Assembly: GCF_036322625.1 (NCBI RefSeq)
Contig: NZ_AP027266.1
Coordinates: 437,001 to 501,000, forward strand
Origin: Roseicyclus marinus
GTDB lineage: Bacteria > Pseudomonadota > Alphaproteobacteria > Rhodobacterales > Rhodobacteraceae
Direction of reading: 5' to 3'
DNA length: 64,000 nt
Shown here: positions 51,439-60,137 of the stretch, in pieces
Numbering within the stretch: position 1 is the stretch's first letter
Layout of the letters: each line of letters opens with the position of its first letter
Notes under the pieces: generated by a model
What the model was told of the DNA's origin: nothing
The model's input: only the letters and a program-made list of their open reading frames with translations
Database searches by the model: none
Program-made: the position numbers and the translations under genes

Positions 51439-52091
51439 CGGGGCAGAATCACGGGCCCGCCGTCGCGCGCGGGTGCGGCATCGGCAGGCCGCAGGTAGAG
51501 CGGGGCAGGGCGCGGCAGGTCGGCTGCGTCAAAGCGGGTGGCGGTGATCCGGGCGATGGCCGGGGCGGGATTGTCGGGGGCTTGCCGCAGGTTCGCGCCC
51601 AGCCGGGCGGCGATCTCGTCTGCCCGGTCCCCGGTGACGGTCAGGCCGGGCGCGGCCAAGCCGCTGCACTCCCCAAGCGAGACAAGCTCCGGTCCCCGAC
51701 CGCAATCCTCGCCAAAGCGTTGCAGGTAGACGTGGTCGCGCCGCGCATCGATGGCGGCAAGCACAGGTTCGCGTGCCCCCCAAGCCAGCGCCTCCAGGAG
51801 CGACACGCCCACCGCCGGACGCCCCAAGGCCAGTGCCAGCCCCCGCGCCGCCGAAACCGAGATGCGGATGCCGGTGAAATTGCCCGGTCCGATGCCCACA
51901 CCGATGGCGTCCAGATCGGACAGGGCCACGCCACCCTCCGCCACGACCTCGGCCACGAGCGGCATCAGCCGTTCGGCCTGCCCCTTGCCCATCGGCTCCC
52001 AAGCGCTCGCCAGAATGCGCTCGCCCGACAGCAAAGCGGCCGCGCAATGCGCGGCCGATGTGTCGAAGGCCAGGATCAGGGGCTCAGACGT
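51435..52091 (-). CDS. tsaB: tRNA threonylcarbamoyladenosine protein TsaB, with non-ATG start
   Basis: About 218 residues. The N-terminal ASKHA fold begins SEPLILAFDTSAAHCAAALL, then GIGVGIGPGNFTGIRISVSAARGLALAL. TsaB partners TsaD in making t6A in tRNA. No ATG, GTG or TTG exists in frame near the expected start: the codon before SEPL is ACG (52089-52091), where ATG would be expected, and the next candidate is CTG at 52079. It overlaps the nfuA end. I place the start at ACG with low certainty. Confidence 0.85.
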   Translation of the reverse strand, partial: TSEPLILAFDTSAAHCAAALLSGERILASAWEPMGKGQAERLMPLVAEVVAEGGVALSDLDAIGVGIGPGNFTGIRISVSAARGLALALGRPAVGVSLLEALAWGAREPVLAAIDARRDHVYLQRFGEDCGRGPELVSLGECSGLAAPGLTVTGDRADEIAARLGANLRQAPDNPAPAIARITATRFDAADLPRPAPLYLRPADAAPARDGGPVILPR

Positions 52092-52647
52092 TGACAGGAC
52101 GCACCTCGACCACCTCGGGGATGTAGTGGCGCAAGAGGTTCTCGATCCCCATCTTGAGCGTGAGGGTGGACGACGGGCAACCCGCACAGGCCCCCTGCAT
52201 GTGCAGGTAGACCACGCCGCGATCAAACCCGTGGAAGGTGATGTCGCCCCCATCCTGCGCCACGGCGGGCCGCACACGGGTGTCGAGCAGCGTCTTGATC
52301 TGGCCCACGATCTCGGCATCCTCGCCGGAATGCTCGGCATGACCGCCGGTGCCACCGCCCTCACCCTCCATCACGGGGGCGCCCGACTGGAAATGTTCCA
52401 TGATCGCACCAAGGATGGCGGGCTTCACATGTTCCCATGCCATCGCCTCCGCCTTGGTGACGGTGACGAAATCGCTGCCGAAAAAGACGCCGGTCACGCC
52501 CTCCACCGCAAAGATGCGGGCGGCCAGCGGCGATTTCTGCGCCGTCTCGGCGCTGGGGAAATCGGCGGTCCCCATGTCCAGCACGGTCTGGCCGGGCAGG
52601 AACTTCAGCGTGGCCGGGTTGGGGGTGGATTCGGTCTGGATGAACAT
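52084..52647 (-). CDS. nfuA: NfuA-type Fe-S carrier protein
   Basis: A 187-residue iron-sulfur delivery protein. The N-terminal Nfu domain (MFIQTESTPNPATLKFLPG) and the C-terminal NifU-like domain with the cluster ligands Cys154 and Cys157 (GACAGCPSS) are joined by a Gly/Glu-rich linker (about 93-110). It is followed by tsaB and rimI. An iron-control-type palindrome lies about 60 bp upstream. Confidence 0.93.
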   Translation of the reverse strand: MFIQTESTPNPATLKFLPGQTVLDMGTADFPSAETAQKSPLAARIFAVEGVTGVFFGSDFVTVTKAEAMAWEHVKPAILGAIMEHFQSGAPVMEGEGGGTGGHAEHSGEDAEIVGQIKTLLDTRVRPAVAQDGGDITFHGFDRGVVYLHMQGACAGCPSSTLTLKMGIENLLRHYIPEVVEVRPVNV

Positions 52648-52705
52648 GGGGCTTATTCCTTATCGCTCCGCTCAGATATGCGTGCAGGCAGGCTCAGAGT
52701 CAAGA

Positions 52706-52722
52706 TTTGGAACGGTTCTAAA
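52706..52722. promoter_or_regulatory. ICE-like (Irr) box upstream of nfuA
   Basis: TTTGGAAC-G-GTTCTAAA matches the iron control element of alphaproteobacteria (TTTAGAA...TTCTAAA-like inverted repeat) with one mismatched pair. It lies 59 bp upstream of the nfuA start, a sensible place for Irr control of Fe-S assembly. Confidence 0.65.
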
Positions 52723-52828
52723 CTCTGCGCGCCGCAGCCCCGCTCCGGTTCCTATGGGTCCTCGTCCCCGTACTCCACGTGACACGACACGGTCCCGTCT
52801 TCTCTGTTTTCCAAATATCCCGGGGGGT

Positions 52829-52848
52829 CCGGGGGGCTGGCCCCCCGG
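52829..52848. terminator. GC-rich hairpin downstream of uspA
   Basis: CCGGGGGG-CTGG-CCCCCCGG, 38 nt after the end of the minus-strand universal-stress gene, followed on that strand by ACCCCCCGGGATATTT. A possible terminator with a poor U-tract. Confidence 0.5.
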
Positions 52849-52885
52849 CGGGTCGGCGCGCCAAAGGCGCGGCGAAACCCCTGCC

Positions 52886-53341
52886 TCAGGTGATCTGCTC
52901 CAACTGTTCCTTGCTCAGTTCCACAGGCACGATCGTGATCGGCACGGGCAGGGTGCCCGCCTGTTTCACCATCGCCGTGACCAGCGGTCCCGGCCCCGAT
53001 TTGCCCGATCCAGCACCCAGCACCAGCACGCCGATCTCGGGCGCGTCCCGGATATGGGCGAGGATCTCGGTCACCGGCTCCCCCTCGCGGATCACGAGCG
53101 ACGGGTCCACGCCCTGCCGGTCGCGCATCCATTTGGCGAAGACGTTGAAATGCGCCTCGATCCGTTCACGGGCCTCGGCGCGCATCACCTCGGCCACACC
53201 GATCCAGTGGTTGAATTCATCGGGGGGGATGACGGACAGGATCTCCACGCCGCCCTGCGTATGGGCGGCGCGCATCGCGGCAAAGCGCATCGCGTTCAGG
53301 CATTCACGGGTGTCGTCGAGCACGACGAGGAACTTGCGCAT
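52886..53341 (-). CDS. Universal stress protein (UspA family)
   Basis: A 151-residue UspA-fold protein. MRKFLVVLDDTRECLNAMRFAAMRA is the first strand-helix, and the ATP-binding motif is LGAGSGKSGPGPLVTAM, close to the family G-2x-G-9x-G(S/T) pattern. The ATG at 53341 follows GGAAAGGTGACCGG. It probably binds ATP and acts in stress survival; the exact role is unknown. Confidence 0.88.
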   Translation of the reverse strand: MRKFLVVLDDTRECLNAMRFAAMRAAHTQGGVEILSVIPPDEFNHWIGVAEVMRAEARERIEAHFNVFAKWMRDRQGVDPSLVIREGEPVTEILAHIRDAPEIGVLVLGAGSGKSGPGPLVTAMVKQAGTLPVPITIVPVELSKEQLEQIT

Positions 53342-53432
53342 CCGGTCACCTTTCCAAGACCCGCATCCTGCCTTGCGCGTCTGCGCCTGTCCATGCCTGT
53401 CGACAGCGGATGAGCCGGGGCCTTGCAGGTGC

Positions 53433-53648
53433 TCAGCTCGACGAGCCCGAAAAGAAACCCTGCTGGTAATCCATCGAAATGCCGCCCTGTGTCTGGGCAC
53501 TGCCGCGCCGGGTCGCCGCGTCACGCGGGGTGCTGCGCCCGTGTTGGGCGGCATGGTCGGGCCGGATCCGCGTCTCGGTCCGGGGGCTTTGCGCCGGGGT
53601 AGCGCGATCCTTCGGGCCGATGGCCCGTTCGGTGTGTTTGGTCTGCAT
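53433..53648 (-). CDS. Small hypothetical protein, 71 residues
   Basis: I do not recognise it. It is a polar, Arg/Thr/Gln-rich protein (probably disordered) ending in MDYQQGFFSGSSS. The start has a strong ribosome site (AAAGGAGCGTCCC). It lies 91 nt upstream of the universal stress gene on the same strand. The composition could also arise from non-coding GC-rich DNA, so the ribosome site is the main support. Confidence 0.5.
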   Translation of the reverse strand: MQTKHTERAIGPKDRATPAQSPRTETRIRPDHAAQHGRSTPRDAATRRGSAQTQGGISMDYQQGFFSGSSS

Positions 53649-53751
53649 GGGACGCTCCTTTGATCCGCGATCTCGGGTCGCGAGGCGGACTATAGGCCTA
53701 TGCGAGATTGCAAGTCAAACACCGAGATGGCGCTAACTCTGTGCAAATTTG

Positions 53752-54249
53752 CTAAGCGTCCTCGGCCAGCGCAAGAAGCGCCCCCAGATCCATCCTGTCA
53801 TTGACCATGCGCAACGTGCCCTGGGCGTCGCGCGGCCATTCCGTCTCGGGGCGATCGACATAGAGCTCGATCCCGTTGCCGTCCGGATCGCTCAGGTAGA
53901 GCGCCTCCGACACACCGTGATCGGCGGCCCCGTCCAGCTCCACACCCGCCTCCAGCACCCGCTTGAAAGCGCGGGCCAGCGCCACGCGGTCAGGAAAGAG
54001 AAAGGCCGTGTGATAGAGACCCACGGCATGACGCGGCGGGCGCGGCCCCCCAAGGCTTTCCCAGGTGTTCAGGCCAAGGTGGTGGTGATAGCCGCCCGCC
54101 GACAGGAATGCCGCCTGCGCCCCGTAGCGCTGCATCACCTCCAACCCGATTACATCGCGGTAAAAGGCGATGGAACGTTCCAGATCGGATACTTTCAGAT
54201 GGACATGGCCGATGCGCGTCTGGGGATGGGCGGTGTAGGTCTGGGTCAT
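53752..54249 (-). CDS. VOC/glyoxalase-family protein
   Basis: A 165-residue vicinal-oxygen-chelate protein. The first half has IGHVHLKVSDLERSIAFYRDVIGLEV with metal-ligand-type His, then GYHHHLGLNTW. The second half has GLYHTAFLFPDR and VSEALYLSDPDGNGIELYVDRP, a typical His/Glu metal site. It is related to catechol 2,3-dioxygenase-like VOC proteins (CatE type), but a ring-cleaving role is not shown. The ATG at 54249 follows GGAGACCCTGACC. Confidence 0.85.
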   Translation of the reverse strand: MTQTYTAHPQTRIGHVHLKVSDLERSIAFYRDVIGLEVMQRYGAQAAFLSAGGYHHHLGLNTWESLGGPRPPRHAVGLYHTAFLFPDRVALARAFKRVLEAGVELDGAADHGVSEALYLSDPDGNGIELYVDRPETEWPRDAQGTLRMVNDRMDLGALLALAEDA

Positions 54250-54414
54250 GGTCAGGGTCTCCGTTCTTGCCTCCGATATGGCAAATCGGGCGCTTTCTGT
54301 CCTCCCCCGCTGCCGCACCAAACCTGTGCGCACATGGCGTGACGCGAGGTTTCGCACGACAGTCTTGCGCTGGCCCTGCTAGGCTTTCGTCCGATGCGGC
54401 AGAGGGGGGCGCGG

Positions 54415-56046
54415 ATGGATCGGGCGGATGTGATCGTCATCGGCAGTGGCCTGTCGGGATTGGTTGCCGCATGGCACGCCGCAGAGCGCGGGCGACAGGT
54501 GCTCTTGATCGATCAGGAAGGGTCCCAATCCATCGGCGGTCAGGCATGGTGGAGCCTTGGCGGTCTCTTCATGGTCGACACGCCCGAACAGCGCCGCCTG
54601 CACATCCGGGACAGTCGGGACCTTGCCGGGGCCGATTGGGCCCTGTCGGCCGCTTTCGACCGGCCCGAGGATGCCAACCCCAAAGCCTGGGCCGAGGCCT
54701 ATCTCGATTTCGCCTCCGGCCCGATGCGCGCCTATCTGCACGGATTGGGCATGCGCTGGTTTCCGGTCGTGGGCTGGGCCGAACGCCGCTACCGGGCGGG
54801 GCAGGGGCATGGCAACAGCGTGCCGCGCTTTCACATCACATGGGGCACCGGGACGGGGGTCGTGAAACCCTATGCCGCGCGCGTGACGGCGCATCCGCGC
54901 ATCCGCCTGGCCTTTCGCCGCCGCGTCACGGATCTTGTGCTGACGGCGGGCCGTATCGCGGGCGTGGCAGGCGATCTGCTGGCGGAGGATGCCGCCCCCA
55001 TCGGCGCCCCGACCAACCGCCGCGTCACCGGCCGATTCGAGGCGCAGGCCCAAGCCGTCATCCTTGCCACGGGCGGGATCGGGGCAAACCATGACCTTGT
55101 CCGCGCCGTCTGGCCCGTGGACAGGCTTGGGCCCGCGCCCGCGCGGATGGTGGCGGGTGTGCCCGATTACGTCGATGGCGCGATGCTGGGCCTGGCCGAA
55201 GGGGCGGGTGCGGCCATCATCAACCGCGACCGGATGTGGCATTACTGCGAAGGCCTGCAGAACTGGGACCCGATCTGGACCAATCACGGCATCCGCATCC
55301 TGCCCGGCCCCTCCTCAATCTGGCTCGACGCGACGGGCCAGCGGATGGAGCCGCCGTTCTTTCCCGGCTTCGACACGCTCGGCACGCTCAAGCGCATCCT
55401 GCAGACGGGCCATGCCCACAGCTGGTTCATCCTGACCCAATCGGTGATCGAAAAGGAATTCGCGCTCTCGGGCAGCGAACAGAACCCCGATCTGACACGC
55501 GGCGGCTGGCTGTCCGTCCTGCGCGAGCGATTGGGCAAAGGGGCGACACGGGCCGTCGAAGCCTTCAAGGACAGGGGGGCGGATTTCGTCGTGGCCCGCG
55601 ACCTCGATACGCTGGTGGCGGGGATGAACCGCATCACGCCCGAGGCGACGCTCGACCCGGCCCGCATCCACGCCCAGATCGCGGCGCGCGACGCGGCCAT
55701 CGACGGAACAGCCGAGGATGCGCAGGTCACGGCCATTCGCGCGGCGCGGAGCTATCTGGGCGACAAGCTGATCCGCACCGCCAGACCGCACCGGATGCTC
55801 GACCCGGCCCATGGCCCCCTGATCGCGGTGCGGCTCAACATCCTGACCCGCAAATCCCTGGGCGGGCTGCATACCGACCTGTCGGCGCGGGTGCTCAGAC
55901 CCGATGGCTGCACCTTCGACGGGCTTTTCGCCGTGGGCGAGGCGGCGGGCTTCGGCGGCGGCGGGTATCACGGTTACAATGCGCTGGAAGGCACGTTTCT
56001 GGGTGGGTGCATCTTCTCGGGCAAGGTGGCGGGCGAGAGCGTCTGA
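54415..56046 (+). CDS. FAD-binding dehydrogenase (fumarate reductase / 3-ketosteroid dehydrogenase family)
   Basis: A 543-residue flavoprotein. The N-terminal FAD motif is VIVIGSGLSGLVAAWHAAERGRQVLLIDQ. ILATGGIG lies in the middle, and the C-terminal active-site/FAD segment is LGGLHTD...GLFAVGEAAGFGGGGYHGYNALEGTFLGGCIFSG. It belongs to the FAD-dependent oxidoreductase 2 family, in a subgroup annotated as FAD-binding dehydrogenase of unknown substrate. The ATG at 54415 has GAGGGGGG upstream; ATG 54394 is in frame. Confidence 0.87.
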   Translation: MDRADVIVIGSGLSGLVAAWHAAERGRQVLLIDQEGSQSIGGQAWWSLGGLFMVDTPEQRRLHIRDSRDLAGADWALSAAFDRPEDANPKAWAEAYLDFASGPMRAYLHGLGMRWFPVVGWAERRYRAGQGHGNSVPRFHITWGTGTGVVKPYAARVTAHPRIRLAFRRRVTDLVLTAGRIAGVAGDLLAEDAAPIGAPTNRRVTGRFEAQAQAVILATGGIGANHDLVRAVWPVDRLGPAPARMVAGVPDYVDGAMLGLAEGAGAAIINRDRMWHYCEGLQNWDPIWTNHGIRILPGPSSIWLDATGQRMEPPFFPGFDTLGTLKRILQTGHAHSWFILTQSVIEKEFALSGSEQNPDLTRGGWLSVLRERLGKGATRAVEAFKDRGADFVVARDLDTLVAGMNRITPEATLDPARIHAQIAARDAAIDGTAEDAQVTAIRAARSYLGDKLIRTARPHRMLDPAHGPLIAVRLNILTRKSLGGLHTDLSARVLRPDGCTFDGLFAVGEAAGFGGGGYHGYNALEGTFLGGCIFSGKVAGESV

Positions 56047-56099
56047 CGCCGCCAAAAGCCTTTGGCCCATGGGCCGAACCGCGCTTGTCCTCCCCCGAT

Positions 56100-56335
56100 T
56101 GCGACACGCGCGAAACAGCCGGGGACCCCAAGAAAAAAATTCGCGGCCTGCGCAAAATAATCTCTTGCGCGAATATGCGAACGGCCTCATATGCCCGCCG
56201 CAAGACGCCAACGCACGCGCCTCTGTCACGGGTGGTAATCCGGGTCACCGGCCTAACCATCGCAGTTACGTAGCGACGGTAACGTCTCCCTTGGAACTTT
56301 GCGGGGCTTTCGCCCCCGGTCTGTCGGAGATGACC
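56100..56335 (+). ncRNA. Structured leader of the ornithine decarboxylase gene (speF-type RNA candidate)
   Basis: About 235 nt of non-coding sequence. Several hairpins are visible: TCGC...GCGA within ACCATCGC-AGTTACGTA-GCGACGGT (56257-56281), GGGGC-TTTC-GCCCC (56303-56316), and CCGG-GTCA-CCGG (56240-56251). Alphaproteobacterial ornithine decarboxylase genes are known to carry a conserved leader, the speF motif. I infer identity from position and structure only, since I cannot compare with the covariance model. Confidence 0.5.
56191..56238 (+). CDS. Possible 15-residue leader peptide
   Basis: A short frame MPAARRQRTRLCHGW in the ornithine decarboxylase leader, with five arginines. E. coli speF has an ornithine-sensing leader peptide, so an arginine-rich one here is suggestive. 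No good ribosome site precedes it, so the call is weak. Confidence 0.25.
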   Translation: MPAARRQRTRLCHGW

Positions 56336-57505
56336 ATGAACGCTACGATTGCCGATTTCTCGGCCTCCTTTCCCGTTGCCTCGTCCCGTATCGAAGGCTT
56401 CATCGCGGCCCATAGCTTCGACCGTCCGACGCTCGTGCTCGATATCGAGCGCGTCGAGGCGCAGTATCACGGGCTGAACGCGGGTCTGGGCAACGCCACC
56501 ATCCATTACGCGGTCAAGGCCAACCCGGCCGATGCGATCATCGACCGTCTCGTCGATCTGGGCAGCCATTTCGACGCCGCCTCGCGCGGGGAAATCGAGC
56601 TGTGCCTGTCGCATGGCGCGCATCCGCAAGCGATTTCCTTCGGCAATACCGTCAAGCGCCCCTCCGACATCGCCTTTGCGCATCGCGCGGGCATCACGAT
56701 GTTCGCAGCCGATGCCGCCGAGGAGATCGCCAAGATCGCCGAACATGCACCGGGCGCAGAGGTCTATATCCGCCTGCTCGTCGAAGCATCGGGCGCCGAT
56801 TGGCCGCTGACGCGCAAGTTCGGCACCACGCGCGACACCGCGCTGGCGCTGATGGCGCAGGCGCGCGACCTGGGCCTGCGCCCCGCAGGTCTCAGCTTCC
56901 ATGTCGGCAGCCAGACCCGCGATCCCGCGATGTGGGGCGATACGCTCGACCAGGTGGCCGCCGTCTGGCAGGCCGCGGTCGAGGCCGGGTTCGATCTCGA
57001 TCTGCTCAACATCGGTGGCGGCTTCCCGGCCTTCTACGGGGAAGCGATCCCGCATCCGACCGTCTATGCCGCCCGCGTCATGGAGCAGGTGAACGCCCGC
57101 TTCCCCGAAGGCATCCGCATCATGGCCGAACCCGGTCGCGGTCTTGTGGCCGAGGCCGGCATGATCGCCGCCGAAGTGCTGCTGGTCTCCAAGAAATCCG
57201 AGGATGACCTGCACCGCTGGGTCTATCTGGACATCGGCAAGTTCTCGGGGCTTGCCGAAACCATGGACGAGGCGATCCGCTACCAGTTCGTCACCCCCCA
57301 TGACGGCGAGGCGACGGGCCCCTGCATCCTGGCCGGCCCGTCCTGCGACAGCGCCGATGTGCTCTACGAAAAGCGCCCCGTGGCCCTGCCCGTGTCGCTG
57401 AAATCGGGGGACAAGGTGATGATCCGCAATTGCGGGGCCTATACCTCGTCCTATTCCTCGGTGGGCTTCAACGGCTTCCCGCCGCTCGACGTGGTCGTCA
57501 TCTGA
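56336..57505 (+). CDS. speF: Ornithine decarboxylase (alanine-racemase-fold type)
   Basis: A 389-residue PLP enzyme making putrescine from ornithine. The PLP lysine is Lys61 (HYAVKANP), with the HVGSQ segment, GGGFP, EPGRGLVAEAG for phosphate binding, and the cross-subunit catalytic Cys at about 337 (GPSCDSADVLYE). The ATG at 56336 has GGAG seven bases upstream; the ATG at 56330 sits directly on that site. It belongs to the eukaryotic-like group rather than the E. coli SpeC fold. It could also decarboxylate lysine. Confidence 0.93.
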   Translation: MNATIADFSASFPVASSRIEGFIAAHSFDRPTLVLDIERVEAQYHGLNAGLGNATIHYAVKANPADAIIDRLVDLGSHFDAASRGEIELCLSHGAHPQAISFGNTVKRPSDIAFAHRAGITMFAADAAEEIAKIAEHAPGAEVYIRLLVEASGADWPLTRKFGTTRDTALALMAQARDLGLRPAGLSFHVGSQTRDPAMWGDTLDQVAAVWQAAVEAGFDLDLLNIGGGFPAFYGEAIPHPTVYAARVMEQVNARFPEGIRIMAEPGRGLVAEAGMIAAEVLLVSKKSEDDLHRWVYLDIGKFSGLAETMDEAIRYQFVTPHDGEATGPCILAGPSCDSADVLYEKRPVALPVSLKSGDKVMIRNCGAYTSSYSSVGFNGFPPLDVVVI

Positions 57506-57616
57506 CAGGCATGGATGAAAAGGGGGCCGGCATCGCCGACCCCTGTCGCATCTGGCCATGCGGTCCGCTGCGCGTTAAGGGTTGGGTGAAGCCCTAGGAA
57601 GTGGCGCACGCGAGCC

Positions 57617-58537
57617 ATGCAAATCTACCTGCCCATCGCCGAGGTCAGCGTGAATGCCTTCATGCTGCTGGGTCTTGGCGGGCTGGTGGGGGTGCTGTCG
57701 GGCATGTTCGGCGTCGGGGGCGGCTTCCTGATCACGCCCTTGCTGTTCTTTGTGGGAATTCCGCCCGCCGTCGCGGTCGCGACCTCCACCAACCAGATCG
57801 TGGCCGCGTCCTTTTCCGCGCTTCTGGCCCATCTCAAGCGCAAGACCGTCGACATCAAGATGGGGGTCGTCTTGCTGGTGGGGGGGCTGATCGGGGCGGG
57901 CATCGGCGTGCAGGTCTTTGCCTGGCTCACCCGGCTGGGCCAGGTCGATCTGATGGTGCAGCTTTGCTATGTCGTGTTCCTGGGCACGATCGGCGCGATG
58001 ATGCTGGTCGAAAGCCTGCGCGCGCTCCGGCGGGCGCGGCAGGCGGGTGGGGCTTTGCCGATCCGCAAGCAGCGCACATGGATCCATGCCCTGCCCTTCA
58101 AGATGCGGTTTCGCACCTCGGGGCTTTACATCTCGGTCATTCCGCCGGTTCTGGTGGGGCTTTTCGTGGGGCTTCTGGCCGCGATCATGGGCGTGGGCGG
58201 CGGCTTCTTCATGGTGCCTGCGATGATCTACCTTCTGGGGATGCCGACCAAGGTCGTGATCGGCACCTCGCTGTTCCAGATCATTTTCGTGACCGGCTTT
58301 GCGACGCTCTTGCATGCGACCACCAATTATACCGTCGACCTGATCCTTGCCGTTCTGCTGATCCTCGGCGGGGTCGTGGGGGCGCAGATCGGCACGGTGA
58401 TCGGTGTCAGGATGAAGGCCGAACAGCTGCGCATCCTGCTGGCGCTGCTGGTGCTGGCGGTTTGCGGCAAGCTGGCGCTCGACCTGTTGCTGATGCCGGG
58501 CGAGCTCTATTCGCTGGCGGATCGGAGGGCGGGATGA
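57617..58537 (+). CDS. TauE/SafE-family sulfite/organosulfur exporter
   Basis: A 306-residue membrane protein with the duplicated TauE/SafE motif (GGLVGVLSGMFGVGGGFLITPLL and VGLLAAIMGVGGGFFMVPAMIYLLGMPTK). It has about eight membrane segments. It overlaps the following gene by ATGA. Together the pair is often linked to sulfite or sulfonate metabolism, but no such genes are in the window. Confidence 0.9.
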   Translation: MQIYLPIAEVSVNAFMLLGLGGLVGVLSGMFGVGGGFLITPLLFFVGIPPAVAVATSTNQIVAASFSALLAHLKRKTVDIKMGVVLLVGGLIGAGIGVQVFAWLTRLGQVDLMVQLCYVVFLGTIGAMMLVESLRALRRARQAGGALPIRKQRTWIHALPFKMRFRTSGLYISVIPPVLVGLFVGLLAAIMGVGGGFFMVPAMIYLLGMPTKVVIGTSLFQIIFVTGFATLLHATTNYTVDLILAVLLILGGVVGAQIGTVIGVRMKAEQLRILLALLVLAVCGKLALDLLLMPGELYSLADRRAG

Positions 58538-59298
58538 CGGCCGGGCGGCTCTTCGCGATGCTCATCGCGCTTGTGCTGGCAGCCGGGCCGCTCCGTGCCG
58601 AAAGCGTGGTGGCGGGCCTGAGCCAGGAGGCGATTTCCATCACCACGGATTTCGACGGGTCCGAGATCCTGATCTATGGCGCGGTCCGGCGCGACGCGCC
58701 GCCCCCCGGCACCGGGCCGATGCAGGTGGTCATCACCGTCGAAGGCCCCGACCGGTCGGTGACCGTGCGGCGCAAGGATCGCCGCTTCGGCATCTGGATC
58801 AATACAGACGCCTCCGAGATCGACGCCGCCCCCACCTTTTACGCGGTCCAAAGCTCGGCCCCCATGGCCGAGGCGCTCAGCCATACCGAGGATCTGCGCC
58901 ACCGCGTCACGATCCCCATGGCGATCCGCGCGGTGGGCACGGGCCTTTTGGACCAGGATCGGTTCACCGAGGCGCTGATCCGGCTGAACCTCGAGGATGA
59001 CGCCTACCAGTTGAACGAGGGGGCTGTGCGGTTCCGCGAAGAGGTGCTGTTCGACACCTCGGTCCGATTGCCCGCGAACCTGACCGAGGGGGATTACCGG
59101 GCGCGCATCTTCCTGACGCGGGGGGGGGAGGTGGTGGATGTCTACGAACAGACGATCCCCGTGCGCAAGGTCGGGCTGGAGCGTCTGATCTACAGGCTCG
59201 CCCATGAGAACCCGCTGATCTACGGGATCTTGTCGCTCCTCATCGCGGTCGGGGCGGGGTGGATGGCCTCGGCCGCCTTCCGCTACATGCGGGGATAG
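58534..59298 (+). CDS. TIGR02186-type membrane-anchored protein
   Basis: A 254-residue protein with a signal peptide (LFAMLIALVLAAGPLRA), a large beta-rich extracytoplasmic domain (ESVVAGLSQEAISITTDFDGSEILIYGAV) and one C-terminal membrane helix (LIYGILSLLIAVGAGWMASAAF). This is the conserved partner of TauE/SafE exporters in alphaproteobacteria. Function is not known; it may be an accessory to the exporter. Confidence 0.83.
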   Translation: MTAGRLFAMLIALVLAAGPLRAESVVAGLSQEAISITTDFDGSEILIYGAVRRDAPPPGTGPMQVVITVEGPDRSVTVRRKDRRFGIWINTDASEIDAAPTFYAVQSSAPMAEALSHTEDLRHRVTIPMAIRAVGTGLLDQDRFTEALIRLNLEDDAYQLNEGAVRFREEVLFDTSVRLPANLTEGDYRARIFLTRGGEVVDVYEQTIPVRKVGLERLIYRLAHENPLIYGILSLLIAVGAGWMASAAFRYMRG

Positions 59299-59390
59299 GG
59301 CAGGGCGCCTGGTCCCGTCGCTGTCCATGCCCGTCCATAGTCCCTTTGGCGCGGACCGGGTTGAGTTTTCCTGCCAAGATGAAGGGGGGC

Positions 59391-60137
59391 TCAGCCGCGC
59401 CCGACATAGGGCATCTTGGTGGCCATGATGGTCTGGAACAGGATGTTCGAGGACAGCGGCAGATCCGCCATCAGGTGGACCGCGCGGGCGACATCGGCCA
59501 CGTCCATCACATGGGGGGGCGGGTCGCCGCGATCCATCGCCTGTTTGGCCGCATCGCGCAGAAGCTCGGTATCGGCATTGCCGATGTCGATCTGGCTGGC
59601 CGCGATGTCATAGGGGCGGCCATCGAGCGCGATCTGTTTCGTCAGCCCCGTGATCGCATGTTTCGTCGCCGTATAGGGCGCGGCCCCTGCGCGCGGCACA
59701 TGGGCCGAGATCGACCCGTTGAGGATGATCCGCCCGCCCTGTGGCGACTGGCGGCGCATCAGGCCGAACGCCGCGCGGGCGCACAGAAACATGCCCGTCA
59801 GGTTCACATCGACCGCGCGGCGCCAATCCTCCACCGCGATTTCGTCAAGGGGTGCCGTGGGGGTGAAGACGCCCGCATTGTCGAAGAGCACGTCGAGCCT
59901 GCCCGTTTGCTCCGCGAAACGGGCGAAGGCTTCATCGACCGCTGCCGCATCGGTCACATCGAGCGGCATCGGGATGGCCCTTTCGCCATGCGCCGCTGCC
60001 AGCGCTTCCAGACGGTCGGCGCGCCGCGCGACAAGACCGATTGTCCAGCCCGCCGCCAGCATGTGTTCGGCCACGGCCAGGCCGATACCCGAGCTTGCGC
60101 CGGTCACGATCATCGTTTTGGGGGGCATGGTCGTCAT
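59391..60137 (-). CDS. Short-chain dehydrogenase (3-hydroxy acid dehydrogenase-like)
   Basis: A 248-residue SDR with TGASSGIG, VARRADRLEAL (Arg residues favour NADP), DNAGVF, the Ser in NGSISAH and Tyr/Lys in YTATKH. It overlaps the helicase gene by ATGA. The family resembles YdfG-type enzymes; substrate not determined. Confidence 0.88.
   Translation of the reverse strand: MTTMPPKTMIVTGASSGIGLAVAEHMLAAGWTIGLVARRADRLEALAAAHGERAIPMPLDVTDAAAVDEAFARFAEQTGRLDVLFDNAGVFTPTAPLDEIAVEDWRRAVDVNLTGMFLCARAAFGLMRRQSPQGGRIILNGSISAHVPRAGAAPYTATKHAITGLTKQIALDGRPYDIAASQIDIGNADTELLRDAAKQAMDRGDPPPHVMDVADVARAVHLMADLPLSSNILFQTIMATKMPYVGRG

Noticed and set aside
53752-54249. The VOC protein as an extradiol catechol 2,3-dioxygenase of the aromatic pathway
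   Set aside because: It is short, far from the aromatic cluster, and the cluster has an intradiol enzyme; a general VOC call is safer.
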